A DNA stretch of 64,000 bases from Seminavis robusta (lineage: Eukaryota > Bacillariophyta > Bacillariophyceae > Naviculales > Naviculaceae). Positions 35,513 through 49,900 of the stretch are shown piece by piece (the stretch's first letter is position 1; every line of letters begins with the position of its first letter). A program made the translations under genes and the position numbers. The stretch lies in NCBI GenBank assembly GCA_903772945.1, contig CAICTM010000221.1, positions 1 to 64,000 of the forward strand, written 5' to 3'. The notes under the pieces were generated by a model. That model had not been told where the DNA came from. It was given only the letters and a program-made list of their open reading frames with translations, and made no database searches.

Positions 35513-37968
35513 ACAATTCACTGAACGATTGACTAGTTGTGACTATTATAGTCCTAGCTAGAGCAGTCTACTAGTAGTATGTGCTTCCACTGTGGCATTA
35601 TTTAATGTGAATCTTGGTAGTACTAACTAGATGATGATATGTTATTACTCATGTTCAGGTCCTGTCCTTTGACCGTGTAGATACCAAACTACACTCTGAG
35701 CGTTCGCTCCAAGTTCTGTTGCAGTGGAGAGATTGTTGAGTGGCCCCTGATGAAAGCTTTTATTGGCTAGCCCTACCGGTAACATACTGTAGACTACTGC
35801 GACCTGCAGTCAACTCACCTCGAATCTATAATGGTTGACAATGATCTGAAGACATCAGGTTGCAAATTACGGTCTTCTTGATACTCCGCATGAAGGTCCA
35901 CATCTTCCACCTAACTAAGCTGCAACTCTTTGGGCAAACACGACGAAAACTAGCTACTAATAGCTACACACGTACAACACGAGGTGGAGCTTTATTGAAA
36001 GTACATGTAAATAAATCTTTTGTGTGTCCGGGACCCGAAGCAATCTGATTTACCTAACTCTTTGGGACGGCACTCAAAGCGCTCAAGTCCACGAGTGTGG
36101 GGTGTGGTACGGTGGGTCGAAACAAAAGTAACACTACAACTACCAGCCTGGAGCATGTCTACATGCATGAAAGGATCTATCAAATGCAACTGTGGCTGAG
36201 CCTCTTGCATCTACCAGATTGCGAATCCCATCGTTTGCATGTACGGAACCAACCGTGACGTCTGGCTATAGTAGTATGACAGTCTGGCAGTCTGCAAGAG
36301 ACCGTGACTAGCTAGCTAACTGGCTTGAGAGGATCATTGGCGGAGATGGTGCAACGAACTGAGGTTTGGTCTCTCTACCATCAGCCAAGCAAAACTTGCA
36401 GAGGCTCCATGATGATATGGGACTCTGACGAGCTCTTTGAAAAGTGTTGGCTGGTTGGAAAGCTGGAAAGGTAGCCAGTTGGTTCATTGGCTGGGGTCTA
36501 AGCAAGAACGGTACCGGTACCAGTAACATGGCAGCCAACCATGGCAACCAGCATGGCTAGAATTTTGGCTGCATGGTACGGTAGTACTACGAGGATCCCA
36601 ATGAAGGCCGTCGAGCTGACCGGTTCGGGGAGCGGGATCGTTTATTATTTGGCCCAAACCATTCATCCAGTCTTAGAATCTCAAATGATGATTCGATTCG
36701 ATTCGATTCATCAGTCAGCCAATCGTTTGAATGAATCGAATCTGGAAGCAGTCTCCAAATCCAGCATGGGACCGGTGTGTGGCCGCCTTCGCTGAATCAA
36801 ATCTATCGATGGTTGGTCGAGTGGCTATTAATGCGGTAATGACCTCTCCAAATCGTCTCAAACGAGAAAGCATCTCATCCTCGTTTAATTCTTTCCCGAC
36901 CCGGGGTTCTCCACCCAAACTGGACCACAATCCCAATGGATTTGCAATGTCGGTTGGATGGTTAACGGAGTTCGAGCTTTCGGAAACACGCTGACGAGAC
37001 TAATGATAACTGTAACTAAAATTAGAAGTATTGTGATCTTTGTTAATGCTTCTGATGACGTCATGCAAAGAAATAACTTGTAACAGAACACAATTAGGGC
37101 GAGAGATCTTTTGATACTGCACAGAGGCAGTTTGGAGGCGGCTGAGCCCAAATCCCCACTACAAGTAATTTCCTTGCCTGCAAGAGCGAATACCTCTTTG
37201 GTTTGCATTCTTGGGTGCTTTGGGAAAGCCCTATGCGCTTTCTCCAAAGACTCGAGGACATGGGTTGCATGAATACGAATGGAAAGTTTACGGCATGACT
37301 TAGAGGACCCATTTGCTACGACAAGCCCAGTGGGTTTGCTTGGTTGGAGTTCTTGATAGCTTGCTAATTGCAAAGGTACCGTTGTAGGCCATGTTTCTAC
37401 GAGGGACATTGCAGAAGATACAGAATCCAATAGTAGTATCCATCGAGCTTGAGTTAGCTTCAAAGCAAGGCAAGCACAGAAGCAAACCATTGAGTTTGAG
37501 GTTTGTTGTTGTATCAGTGCTCAGTAGGCTTCGCCAAAGCCAAACGAGGATCAATAATAAATGAGTCACAGACGCATCGATCTCTCATCCAATACTAGTA
37601 TACCAGTAGTATATAGTCAAGACAACAACAACACGAAGACAAGATCTTCGAGAGTCTAGTCGAGCACAGCTCAGCACATGAGAGCAGAGCAGAGCAACCG
37701 GTCCATACAATCACAAACTTAGAAAACGAAAACCTTCAGAAGAAGATACATTGTATTGACCTCAAGATACTTGCTACACAACTACACATCTACATACATA
37801 CTACACGCCTTTACGTATATACCCCTAGATTCATTTACATTGCTTTGGTTGAAAGATCAAGAGAAACCCAACCACAGTCAAAGCTTTAAAACGAGAAAGA
37901 AGATACCCTTGCCAAGAACGAAAGATACCGACCAACTCAAGAAGAAGAACCAAAGATCCATCGTCATT
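35513..37968. other. intergenic region upstream of giant B
   Basis: About 2.4 kb. A minus-strand frame of 201 codons (36885-37490) has no recognisable motif and is not supported as a gene. GATTCGATTCGATTC (near 36693-36710) and GTACCGGTACC (near 36511-36521) are simple repeats. The final 350 bases are A/C-rich and probably hold the giant B leader, with a TATATAG near 37609. Confidence 0.45.
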
Positions 37969-40900
37969 ATGAAGCTACTTTCCACAGTTGCCTGGATGGC
38001 CATGGCGGCACTCCTGCCCACGGTAGCGACAGCCGCACCTACGAAAGCACCTACCAAGGCGCCCTCGCCAGCCCCCTCCACGGCACAACCCAGTGCTTCT
38101 CCCAGCGATGTCCCGTCGCAATCCCCCACCAAGCACGAAGCCGAATCGACCATTCTCGACGAAGCCTTGGACGCCTTTTCGGCAGATTTTCTCGAGATTG
38201 CCACCGTTGGCAATCTCGATGTTACCATTCCCTTGATTGGAGTCTCGGTCAAGGATGTCGTCGGAGATGGAGGAATCTATGCCGCCCTCAATTTCACCGA
38301 GTTTGTTCCCGAAAAGATTGGATCCAACACGGATGCCACCTTGCCGGCAGAAGATGTGCAACGCCTCCTCAATGAATTTGCCGATGCACAGACGGGTACC
38401 ACCGTCCAAGTCTATTCCAGTGATGAGTCCGCGCTTTGTCCCAGTGCCACTCCGCAAACAGAGCCCATTGAAGCCAGTTGGGTCGATGCCAATCATCAGG
38501 AAATGAAAATTGCCTTTTGTTTGAGTGTCCCCTACTCCCAGACGGTGACCCTGGATACCAACGGATTGTTTGATGCATCTGCATCACATGTATTGGTGGA
38601 AACATCGGCGAGTATGACCGTCACCGCCACGGTGATCGTCGCGGCGGAACTCACTGTGTTCTTTGATCCCGACGCGCAAGGCAAAGTCACGGAACCGCAG
38701 TTTGCCATTGATCCCATTACGTGTACCATGAGTGCCGTCGATGGAGGGGTCGACTTGAATTTGGTACTGGGTGTCCTCGAGCTTTCATCCACCGCCAATG
38801 CCGACTTGTCCGTCGGATTCACCTTTTGTTTTGATGATGCGGCCGCCTGTGGAGACAGTCAACTGGGAACGTCCAATGTGTACTTGACCATTACGGGATC
38901 GTACACCATTGGTGGAACCGTCACGGCAACGTCCACCGTGCCTGGATTGACATTGGATCCCAGTGCCGACTTTACCATTTCGGGAACGGGAATCATGGAC
39001 AATTACGTCCCCACCATTTCCGTTTCCAACTTGAATGACCTCGATGGATTTGTCAGCTTTTCACCCGCAAATCTGCTTCGCATGTTGCGACAGATTGAAG
39101 CCACCATCTTTCGTCTGCAAGAACACGAGTACTTTCTCACCACCAGTATCCCATTGACGGATACTACCTTTTCCACTGCCCTTGCCACCGGATCTGTCTT
39201 TTTGGCCAACAAGTACTACGTGGCCATTCCACAAGCCTTGTCGGTGCGCCCCAAGAAATCGCGTACCTTGTTGAGTTCCGAAGCCTTTGATTCCACCTTG
39301 AGTGCCAGTGCCGGCAAGACGTACGAGTTGGTCTACACGCTTGGGCCGGATCTATTGGCTAATCCCAGTGACCTTGCTGCCGTCGATGATTTGGCCGAAT
39401 CCACCGTTTGTCCCTTTACGCTGGCGGCCAATATGAGTACGGTCGAAGATTTCGCACAAGCCGTGGTCGACGAGACTGCGACCTGTACCATTAACGTGTG
39501 CCGCATGGCCGAAGCCAACGCTTGTACTCGCGATGATGCCTCGTCGGCTCCCACGTTGGATATTCGAGGAAGTTGCATTGATACCTGTCATGTCGTGGTC
39601 GATACCTACTTGGATGATGATGGCAACGACCGCATGTACATTACTTCGGTGGTGGATGCGGACAATACTACCGATGTCGTCTTTCTCAGTTTGAACGAAG
39701 AAGCGTCGGTGCGTGCCGGTCCCACCAACTTGTATGGGTTCCCTCTCAATCAGGCGGCAACGCCCGAGTTGGTGCCTCGGTTTGACAGTATTGTCGACTT
39801 TGTCGATACCTTGGCGAGTAAGTAGTGAAAGAGTCGCGACTGACTGACTGGCTGACTGGATGGGATGCATGTCTACCCCATGTGTGAATTCCATCTGACA
39901 CTTGCTGTGTTTTTGCTTCATTAGATGCTGTGACGACCCAGTTTCCTGGTGTCACCATTGGCTTTGAATATGTTGCACCCGCAGGGGATGACTATGGCCG
40001 CTACGAACTCAACATTGTCGTGGGCAAGGATAACACCATTGACGCCAATTGGAGCCCACCTGATGGAGATCTTGGAGACTTTGGAAGCGTTGCCATTGAA
40101 AGTGCCAGCCTTGCCTTGACGGCATCAGCGTCGTTTTCGACTGGATTTGCTATCGTCTTGGGTCCTGACTCGACAGAGTCTCTCACAATGTTGGGAACGG
40201 CTTGCAACACTGCCGACACTTCTGGTTTTCTATGCGCTCTAGAAGAGACCCAGTTCAACATTACCTATGTCATTCAAGACGGTGACCCGATCAACCACGT
40301 GATTACTGTGCCCGCGGCCGCCTCGTCGACCTCCAATGCGTCTTCGACTCTCTTGACTGCCCTCAACGCCATGGACACTGGCAACTTTCCCAATGGGATT
40401 GCCACCATCACCGAAATTGGCTCGAATCTGATTAATATCGAGTTTGATCCCGACATTAGTGAGATTGAACTCGACGCCCAAAAGTACTGTCAAGATGCGA
40501 CCAACAGCAGCATTGTCGACATGAGCTCCAAGGTCTTCCAGTGCGCAGACGGATATGTGCCCTACAAGATTGCAAACTCGTATGGTTTGGAGGATCAGGT
40601 CACCTCGAAGGTCAGCTTCCAGCTCATGGTTGCCCAGTCCAAGGTAGAAGCCACGGTGTCGCTGTCGGGCTCTGCTGACATTACTGCCAACCTTAATGAT
40701 GTGATCAGTGTGGCGGCAACGGTTGCTGTTTCAGAGGTTGGCGGAAACGTCTCCTTAACGTGTGGGCTTGACCAGTACACAGCTTACTCTGACTGGGTGC
40801 AAGATATTGTGTCTCTGAACAACTTTGATGCCTCGGCTACCGTTGACGGCTCCTTTACAGCCACGGTGGATGCCTTGGCACCGTTCTCGGTGTCGGCGTC

Positions 40901-43900
40901 AGCGAATGGATACTTTACTACACCCTTTGACGTTGACTTTGTGAACCCTACCAAACCGGACATCACTTTCGATGTCGACCTTCCCAACGTTGGCGACGTC
41001 CGCTTCATCACATACAAAGATGTTGTTTCTTGTATGTCGCTAACTCAGACGTTCTTGGTTGGTGACGGCTCTGTTGAGTCTTGCTCTGACGGACTTTTGA
41101 ATTTTGACCTCCTTGGGAAGAATCCATTCTTCGAAAAGATACCAAGTAAGTTCCGGCCTGTGTTGATTTCTGGATATGTCCTCTCGTTGCAAAAGCTAAC
41201 ATAACAATTCCTTGCACTGCTGTCGCTGCTGCTTTGTTTTGTTGTCCAGTTTTGGGAAAGCGTCCGTGCGCTTCGCTTGATTTGCTTTCCGCGTACACTG
41301 ACCTGATTGATTACTTGGTTGGCGAAGTCGATGAGGGCATTAATACGACATTTACTGCTCTTGAAGAGAAGCTGGAGTCTGCCTTAGCAGATGTGGTCGC
41401 GAGCACCGGAGGAACTGCGGGCGTTACGTTTGCAACTTCCGTAGCGACTGATGATGATGGTACTACTACCCGTGCCACGCTGACGGTGGACCTTGTCCTC
41501 GAATGGTCTCTTTCCTTCCTCGAAGAATTGGGTCTCAGCTTGAACGACATCCTTGATGGCGTCGACGTTGCCGGTGACGAAGTCTCCACTGCCATTAATG
41601 CTCTTCTTGGAGACGTTATCCCTGCAAATGGCTTTGGTGAGATTACTTTCGACGGAACCATCAAGTTCCAGTCCGGGATTGGGCTTGAACGAACAGTTGA
41701 ATTGAGTCCACCCGACGGCACAGCAGCTTTCGAAGGAACTACTTGTTTCATGCTGGGAACCTCGGGCCTGCAAATGGGATTCAATGGTGGCACTGACGGT
41801 AGCGTTCTTGGCTTTGACGGAATGCTTGGCCCCTTTGCTGGAACGTTCGGTATTGATTTGAACTTTATTGACGGAGGAGGCCCCCTGGATGGGCTGTCAC
41901 TGGATGTCAGTCTTGATCCAAGCTTCAACTACTACCTTGATGCGAGCTTCCCAGATAGGATTGCCACACCATCGTCCTTTGAGGTGGTTGATGGTGTTAC
42001 GGGGCTGCTTACAAAGCTTTCAGGTGTCTGGGCGGGAGGGGTGCAGGGAGAATTCAAGGCTGAGATTCCCAGTGTCGATGTGAATTTGAATCTTGGTATG
42101 AGCTTCCCGGACATCCAGACCTTGTTTTCGACACCAAAGATTGCCATCTTTGACATCTTGAGCGATTCGACCAGCATGGGAAGCTTTTCCGAAACCGTTG
42201 GTGGTACGCTAGAGTTTTCATTGGAATCTTTCACGTCTTTGGGCCACCTTGCGGATCTCGTTATCCCTGGCATCGGTGATCTCATGTTGGGTGATGGGGC
42301 ATTTTCAAACTTTGTTGATGCCGTGCAGCAATTCTTTGATCGCATTGATAGTTTCACATTTGGTGCTAGTGGTTTCATCACAAGTATTGATATCCCATTC
42401 CTCAAGAAGAAGATTGCCACTTCGTTGGGTGCTGGCAGTGGAGGCACCAGTGGATCCAGTGTGTTCAAGCAAGCTGGTGCCAAAATTGCAGGAGCCTTTG
42501 ACGATGCACTTGACACACTAGTGGGTGAACTCGGTGGAACAATTGCCGAAGAAGTGGCTAGCTTGCTGAACGATGTACTGGCCGATTATCTAGTTCCGGA
42601 CCAAGAAGTGGAGCCTATCTGTGGTTGTGGCGAAGACGATGATGGCAACTTCTTGTCTGGAGATGATTGCCCATGCGCAGACAATGATGGCTCCATTGAA
42701 TCCATTGAGTGGAAGATCCCACTCGGAGGAGCAGCTTTGACCTTTGAAATCCCTCTTGATTTTGAGCTCGATACAAAGCTTGCCCTTGACCTGAATTTCA
42801 CTCAAGCCGATGACGAACCAATCGTGCTAACTATTGGGTGGTCTTTCACATTGGGTATTGGATATGATATTGAAACAGGACTCTTCCTCGACACATTCCC
42901 AGGAGACACGGAGATCAGCATTGAAGCTCTCCTTTCTGTGACATCGCCTTCCATTACCGCATCGCTGTTTAATTTCTTGGATGCGAATTTAACAGACACG
43001 AAATGTGATATTGCTGCAGGCTTCTTCATTGACTTTGATAAGGTTGCTGGATTGCGCCTATCGTCCGAAGAGAATGCAACTGACCGAAACTATGGTCGTA
43101 TGTCACTATCGGACTTCAAGGGTATCTCAACTGACTTCTTCCAGCCACTGGTCAGAGCAGCTGCAACTTTTGGTACCCACATGGAGCTTTCTGTTAGTGA
43201 CGAATTGATTGGTGATGCTGCAAATTATGTGCCCAAACTCTCCGGAGATATCGTTGGCGTTCTCTACAAGGAAATCACCACCGACGACCCAACACCTGCA
43301 CCTTCTCCTGCGCCCACGTCTGCACCAGGTGCCAACACAAGGCGGCTTGAAAGGGTCGAAAGAGACCTTGCTGGCTTGGGACGACTCTCGCCGACCGAAC
43401 ACAACGCACGAAGGCTGATGGAGACAATGAGGTCTCTGACATTCACTGATACTCTAGCCACAGGGTACGACTTCAGTGCAGAATACTGCGCCATCCCCGA
43501 GGACGATCCCTCCACAGGATGCCTTCTGGTTCAGAATTTGGAAATGGACACTCAAAAGCTTGTGGATGTCTTCACCCCTGCTATTGAAATTTTTGTGACA
43601 TCTGACGGTGACGGCGCTCTTGATGAGCTCGCCGCTCCACTACTCCCTCTCAATGATCCCATCCCAGGAGTCTCTGATCTCACCGGGAAAGAAATGACGA
43701 TCCTCGATGCTGGTGAAGCTTATCCAAAGGCTGCCAGGGGTGTTGCCGCAGTTCGCACATTCCTAGAAACCTATGAGAAAATCAAAACCTTTGTGGAGGA
43801 CTTCACAGAAGATGGAGTGATCACAATCGCAGATGAATGCGACGTTCTTGCTGGCTTTGAGTGTACTGGTGGTCTGTTCGGTGAAGATGAGGGTGACGAA

Positions 43901-46900
43901 GCGGAAGGGAGAAAACTTGAGGTCACGGAAGGTGCCCATGAAATCTTTGCCTTGACCAACAAGGAAGGACTTCCGATTTCCCCTGCAGACTTTGAATTCA
44001 GGCGTCGACTGGGCACATGTGATACTGATGGGTCCACTTGTACAGATGGAACTTTTGACGGTGACTGTTCCACCTGTTGTTCGGGTTCTTGTTCAACAAC
44101 TAGTGAGAAAGTAAAGAAGGCCAAATGCCTGAAGGAGAAGGTCAAGTGCGTGGCCAACGGCATTGATGGTCTTTCATTCCCATTCCTGTCCGATCCAACT
44201 GTTATGATTGGACTCATCACTGGTGATGACTTTGTAAGTGTTGGTCTTGGCTTGGTCTTTGTTTGTCAAACAAATTCTCAAATGGCTAATTTCTGTTTGT
44301 GTTGATTCCTTGGATTGTTGCAGGGTCTCGTTGAGTACGCACCAGAAGCTCTTGAGTTTGCTCTTGCAGCTGAGTTTTGCTACACTTTGTACACACCACC
44401 GTTTGTTGAGCTCTGCATCCTGCTAGAGTTTTCATCTACGTTGAGATATGGTGTCTCTTTGGACACCAAGGGAATCAGAGAAGCTGTCACACAAAAGGAG
44501 CCTATCAAGGCTCTCAACAGTTTTGCCATCATGGATCTATTTGATGATGTGGATGAGCCTATTCTGATCCTTGCTGGATCTGTTGGTCTCAATATCAATG
44601 CCAATGCTGTGTTTCTCGAAGTTGGACTAACAGCCACAGTTGGATTTGTTGCTACTGCTGACATCTTTGATCCATTCCCCGAAACCAGTGGTGGACTTGT
44701 GCGTCCTTACGAGCTAATCACCTACCAGGGTCTAAATCCCATGAATTGGTTCGAGTTCACGCTCTCCATCTACTTTGAACTGGAAATGTACATCAGAGTT
44801 CAAATCTGGCTGATCTTTGACAAGATTGTAAGTTTGGGGTTGTGCACTCCAACCTGGTGTGTGTACGTCCACGGCTCTTACGTTCCTCCTTTGTCTTGAA
44901 CACCAGACTATCTATGAGTTGTCATACTCCATTCGTGAAGAGCTTATTGAGCCAATTGAGATCTCTCCACCTGGTGTGACGCCAGTTGTCCAAGTGGAGG
45001 GTGGTGAACTTGTTTTGACCGCTACCAGTGAGGCTGAGTCCTCTGGCCTGGTGTGTGTTTCTCAAGATGGAGTCCTCGGAGAGGAAACCATAGAATGTGC
45101 CATTGGGCAGAAGTTTGCAACTGGCGAGGGCGTTTCACAACTTTCCCTAACTACTAGTGGTGCAAGCGGCCGTGTTCTCGACATGCTTCATTACGATGGA
45201 TCATATGCGGGCCGCATGGTGCTAACCAGCAGTACAGATGCCACCTTCACCAGCATTCAGTCTCCCATTGACCTTGGAGATGTTGGCACCTTGTCACTCA
45301 ACTACTATACCTCAGGAACAACAATTCTGAGCAATGGAGCCATTGTAATTGAGGCGATGGCGATCCAGGCAGGACTTGCCAACGTGAAGTTTAATAATAT
45401 TCAGGCAGGCTACCTGACCCTTCCATTTCCTGAGGTTCAGGATCTAACAACCACACTGAGCGACTGTAACCATCCCTACACCCTTGATGGGCACACCAAC
45501 CTAGTCATCGATGCTGCGAACATTCAATCTGGTTGTTCTGTGGTTGCAACTGGTGGTCAGAATGAAGCCAGGTAAGGGCAGTCGCTGTATCTGGCCATGT
45601 GTTGTTCTCAGCAAATCTCACCTTCTTGTTGTTACCAGTGTGCTTATTGATTTCGGAACTTCTACTAGTTGCCCTGATGGCAAGAATTCCTTGACTGTGT
45701 CAACGAGCGGTGATTCCACCACCATTGATTTGTATCGAGCATCGGATGGGCTGACCAAATCATTTTCGTTTGGTCCTGCATTCCAAATCTTTGAGTTCCT
45801 AATGTCTGAATGTGATGACACAGTCACTTTGGACAGCACCCTGTCTACAACGCTCTCTGTGAAGATCAATGGAAGATCTGGTGATGACACTGTGACTGTT
45901 GGAGATGCCAACAATGGTGTAAACCTCATCTATGGTGACCTCGATGTAATCGGAGGACCCAGTGTTTCGGGTGATACTCTGATTATCATTGATACTCCAG
46001 CATCATCAGGCAAGGTGGAAACCATTTCGTCCAAGTTCCTAGATGGTTTCCTTCTTGGAGAGAACCAGACATTCGAATACAACACCTTCGAAGTCCTTGA
46101 TGTGTCCTTGTCCGACACAGCCAATGACCTGACCGTCACATCTACGCCCCTGGGATCATCCACCTACATCTATGGTGGCTCCTACGCTGATCTCTTCACC
46201 ATCAATGCCACAAAGGGAGACATCCAGATTGAGGGACGAGACGGAGATGATGTGTTTTCTGTCTACGAGCTCTACACTGGTACAACTGCTGTATTCAAGG
46301 GTGAGGGCGGAGATGACACTCTTCAAATTGATGGACGGGTGAACGGTGGAGCCACACAGGGCTCCACCATTGATGGAGCTACGATTGAGTGGAGTGGAGG
46401 TTTGAACGATGACACTCTGGATACGTACTTTGTCTCTTATGGAGAGAGTGTCATTAACATTGTTGATGACCATGATGGGACGAACAAGATTCAGCTGGAC
46501 TGTGCTGACTTTGCTTGCTACGTGCTTAGTCGAGAGAACTTCCTTGCCAATATCCACACCCCTGATGCCAACACAAGTACAATCGAGAGGATCAACCTCG
46601 AATCAACTGCTACCATTCAAAGCTTGCTGATCCGCCTGAATGAGGGTCTGAATGAAATGTTCTTTGATGACACTATGGCGAAAACTGATGGTAAGTTCTC
46701 AGCCAAGGAAAAACTTTTTGTATGGATTCTGGTCTCTCAAATGCGATTTTTCTTCACTACACACAGTCTACGGTGGGTCAGAGAGAGATGGTGAGTTTCC
46801 CCTTGCAGGCTTCAAGTGTGTGAATTAGTCCTCCATGTAAACAGTGTACTCATGAATTCTCGAATCTCTGTCTCCCAAAGAGTTCCACATTGGACAAAAG

Positions 46901-49900
46901 TACAATTCTGAAAGAGATGAAATGGCCGGTGTTGACGACCCCATTGACACAACTCTGACGACCCAAGGATATCTCTCGGATGGTAACCACCACACCATCG
47001 TGATCAATGGACAGGGTGGAGGGGATTACTTTGATGTCATCCGAAACACTCAGCTACTGGATCTCAACGGAGACTCTGGGGATGATACATTTGTCATTCG
47101 CTCCTTCTTGGCGCTGAGGATTGTGGATGGTGAGACTCTGGAGAGCGACGCAGGAGACGTCACAGCTGCTGGAGGTGATGACAGTGACTACTTTGAGATC
47201 GGAGATACAGTGACTTCGTATGTTGTCAATGCTGGAGTTGATGTTGATGGTGGCACAGGTATGATGCCTTCATTATTCAATCTGTGGAGTTTGTGGTCTA
47301 TCCATTTCTAACCTTTGCTCCACCAGGCAACGATCGAGCTGTTATTGTTGGTACTGAGGCTGATGACAACTACGTGGTCACTGACGGGAATATTTATGGC
47401 GGTGGTCTGTCAGTCCGATTCTCGAACATTGAGATGTTAGGTAGGTTCATCATGGTGGAATAGTGGGCATTGCTACGAATGTGACTCTAATGGTTATCTG
47501 TGGCAATCCAGATGTCACTGGAGAGGCAGGAAATGATGTCTTCTCAATTCTCTCAACGAATCCGAATGTGTAAGTTCGGCTGGGCTGTGTTGTCATTTGG
47601 AGGACATTCGTAGACAATGATTTCACCTCATAGACCTGGCTCTTCAATCACACAAATCATGCAGCATCACATCTGTCTATGGAGCACTGGGAAGGTAAGA
47701 GCATGATGTATCCGTTATGGTGCCTGGCACACTGGAATCATTTCTCATTCGTTTTTGCCTAATTGGTGCTCCACAGTGACACTTTTTATATTGCTCCCCG
47801 CAGTGTGGATCCTGTGATCTCCAAGAACACCAAGGGACACACTGGAGTGCTTGAACACGAGATTGCCAGTGCTGATGAGGAATACAATGGACTTCTTGTT
47901 GAGGGAATCGCTGTCAACGTGCTCGATAACGACGAGCTCGGCTACATCCAGGTGGTTGAGACATCGGCCTCATACGTGCTGACTGAAGACGATGATATGG
48001 AGTTTGACTTCTATGTTTTCCCGACTGTGGAGCCAACTGGATTGGTGCAAGTTGATGTAGGCTCCCAGATGTCGATTAATGACCACCCTTATGTGATTCT
48101 CATGTAAGTTCCCAAGGGGAGATTGATGAACCCTATTCTGGCTTGGCTATTTCTTTCTACAACTCTCACACTTTGCTCTTACAAACCACAGGTATGATAT
48201 TCGAGGTGCTAATGCCGTAGATGGGGAGGTAGAGACAACAAATGGAGGAACGTTGTCTCTCACCTGGACAGCAGGTGACATGGAACCATACCATGTTACT
48301 GTGAGGCACAATCCTGATGCAGAACCATTGAGTATCACTGATTACAGTGGCCTTATTTCACTCGATCTGTCTACCCTAACTGAAGACACCCTGTACAACA
48401 CATCAGAGCAGGCTATCCAGCCCATCTACAACATGCTCATTCCCAGAAAGGATGGTTCATCAGGGGCAAAGTCTGTCACTATCATTGAGCCCACCGGTGA
48501 AACTGTTGTTGCCGAGGGTGATACCCATGGATTTGATGCGACATATGACATCTACTTGAGACCATGCACAGATGACATGAAGGCAACTACCACTGTGAAC
48601 ATCACGGAAACCGTTTCTGGGCAAGTGACATTCTCACCATCCTCCATCACTGGTGACGAATGGGGTGATGAGTGCAAGGTGACAGTGACAGTGAAGGCTA
48701 TCAATGATGCTGTGTCTGAAGGTCTGCATTTTGTGACCCTCGGACACACAGTTGAGGATCTGAGTGGGAACGACATCCTTCTTAGTGATGACAGCATCCT
48801 TGCTGCATCCAATGTGCTAGTGAAGATTCATGACGACGACATTGCTGGAGTTATCATTGAAGAATCCAACGGGGCCACTGCTACGGCAGAGATTGATGAT
48901 GCAGACCAGAGCAGGATTTACCAGTATTCAACACAGCCATCCTTCAGCACTTACTTTGAAGACTCCTACCAGATTCGATTGTCAAAGGAACCAAGTGACA
49001 CTGTCACCGTCACAGTAGAGTCCATCGCAACAGCCAGTGATGATGCCGACCAGCTTGGAGGTTTAGTTAGCAATGAAGAGATTGCTATCCGCACAACAGA
49101 GAGGATTCAAGCCAATGTCCGCCTTACCGAAGGTGGCACTCCGGACAACAGCACAACTCTGACTTTCACTCCCACCAACTGGTATGAGTGGCAAACTGTT
49201 TATGTTTCGGCTGTCAACGATGCAATCAAGGAGGGTGTCGATCTGTTGAATTTCCCGTCACAACCATCCTTTCTGTCCCTCATTCAGGGACCTCTTACGG
49301 TAGCAGGATCGGATTCCCCTGATGTACCGGCAGTTTCCGACCCCTTGATGATGCCTGGGGAGACTGACACGGATGAGTTCGTCGTGCCAGATGGGTATGA
49401 AGTTGATGATTCCATGTTCTATGCTGTGGAAGAAAAACAAGTGAATACTCTCATCATCAACAACCTTGACGTGAGAGGAGAACTGGCTTCTGTTGGAACA
49501 CTTCTGGCTGACCAGTTCTATGGTATGAATATGGGACAAAACTTGGTCGTTTCCGGTGCAGCACAGCGAGATGGAATTGTTTATGGAGACATGAGTGTCA
49601 TTGAGATCAACTTGGGTGATGGCGTCGATGAAATCACAGTGGTCAATACCACGGAAGCTCTGCATGTGATAAACGCCAATGGCGGCGACGATTCCATCCG
49701 TGTCAAGGCTGTATCAGGTCCCTTTGTCATTCATGGTGGCTCTGGCAATGACACTGTGAAGGTGTCGTCGGATTCCTCCACAGTTGATGAGATCTTGGCG
49801 CTTCTGGCTTTTGATGGTGGTACTGATGATTCCGATGCGGATTCCTTGGTTATTGACAACACTGGGGACAGCGTGGGTGCTGATCCAGTCCTCAATGTCA

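Noticed and set aside
36885-37490. 201-codon minus-strand frame
   Set aside because: No motif, signal, repeat or family resemblance. It lies in simple-repeat-bearing intergenic DNA.
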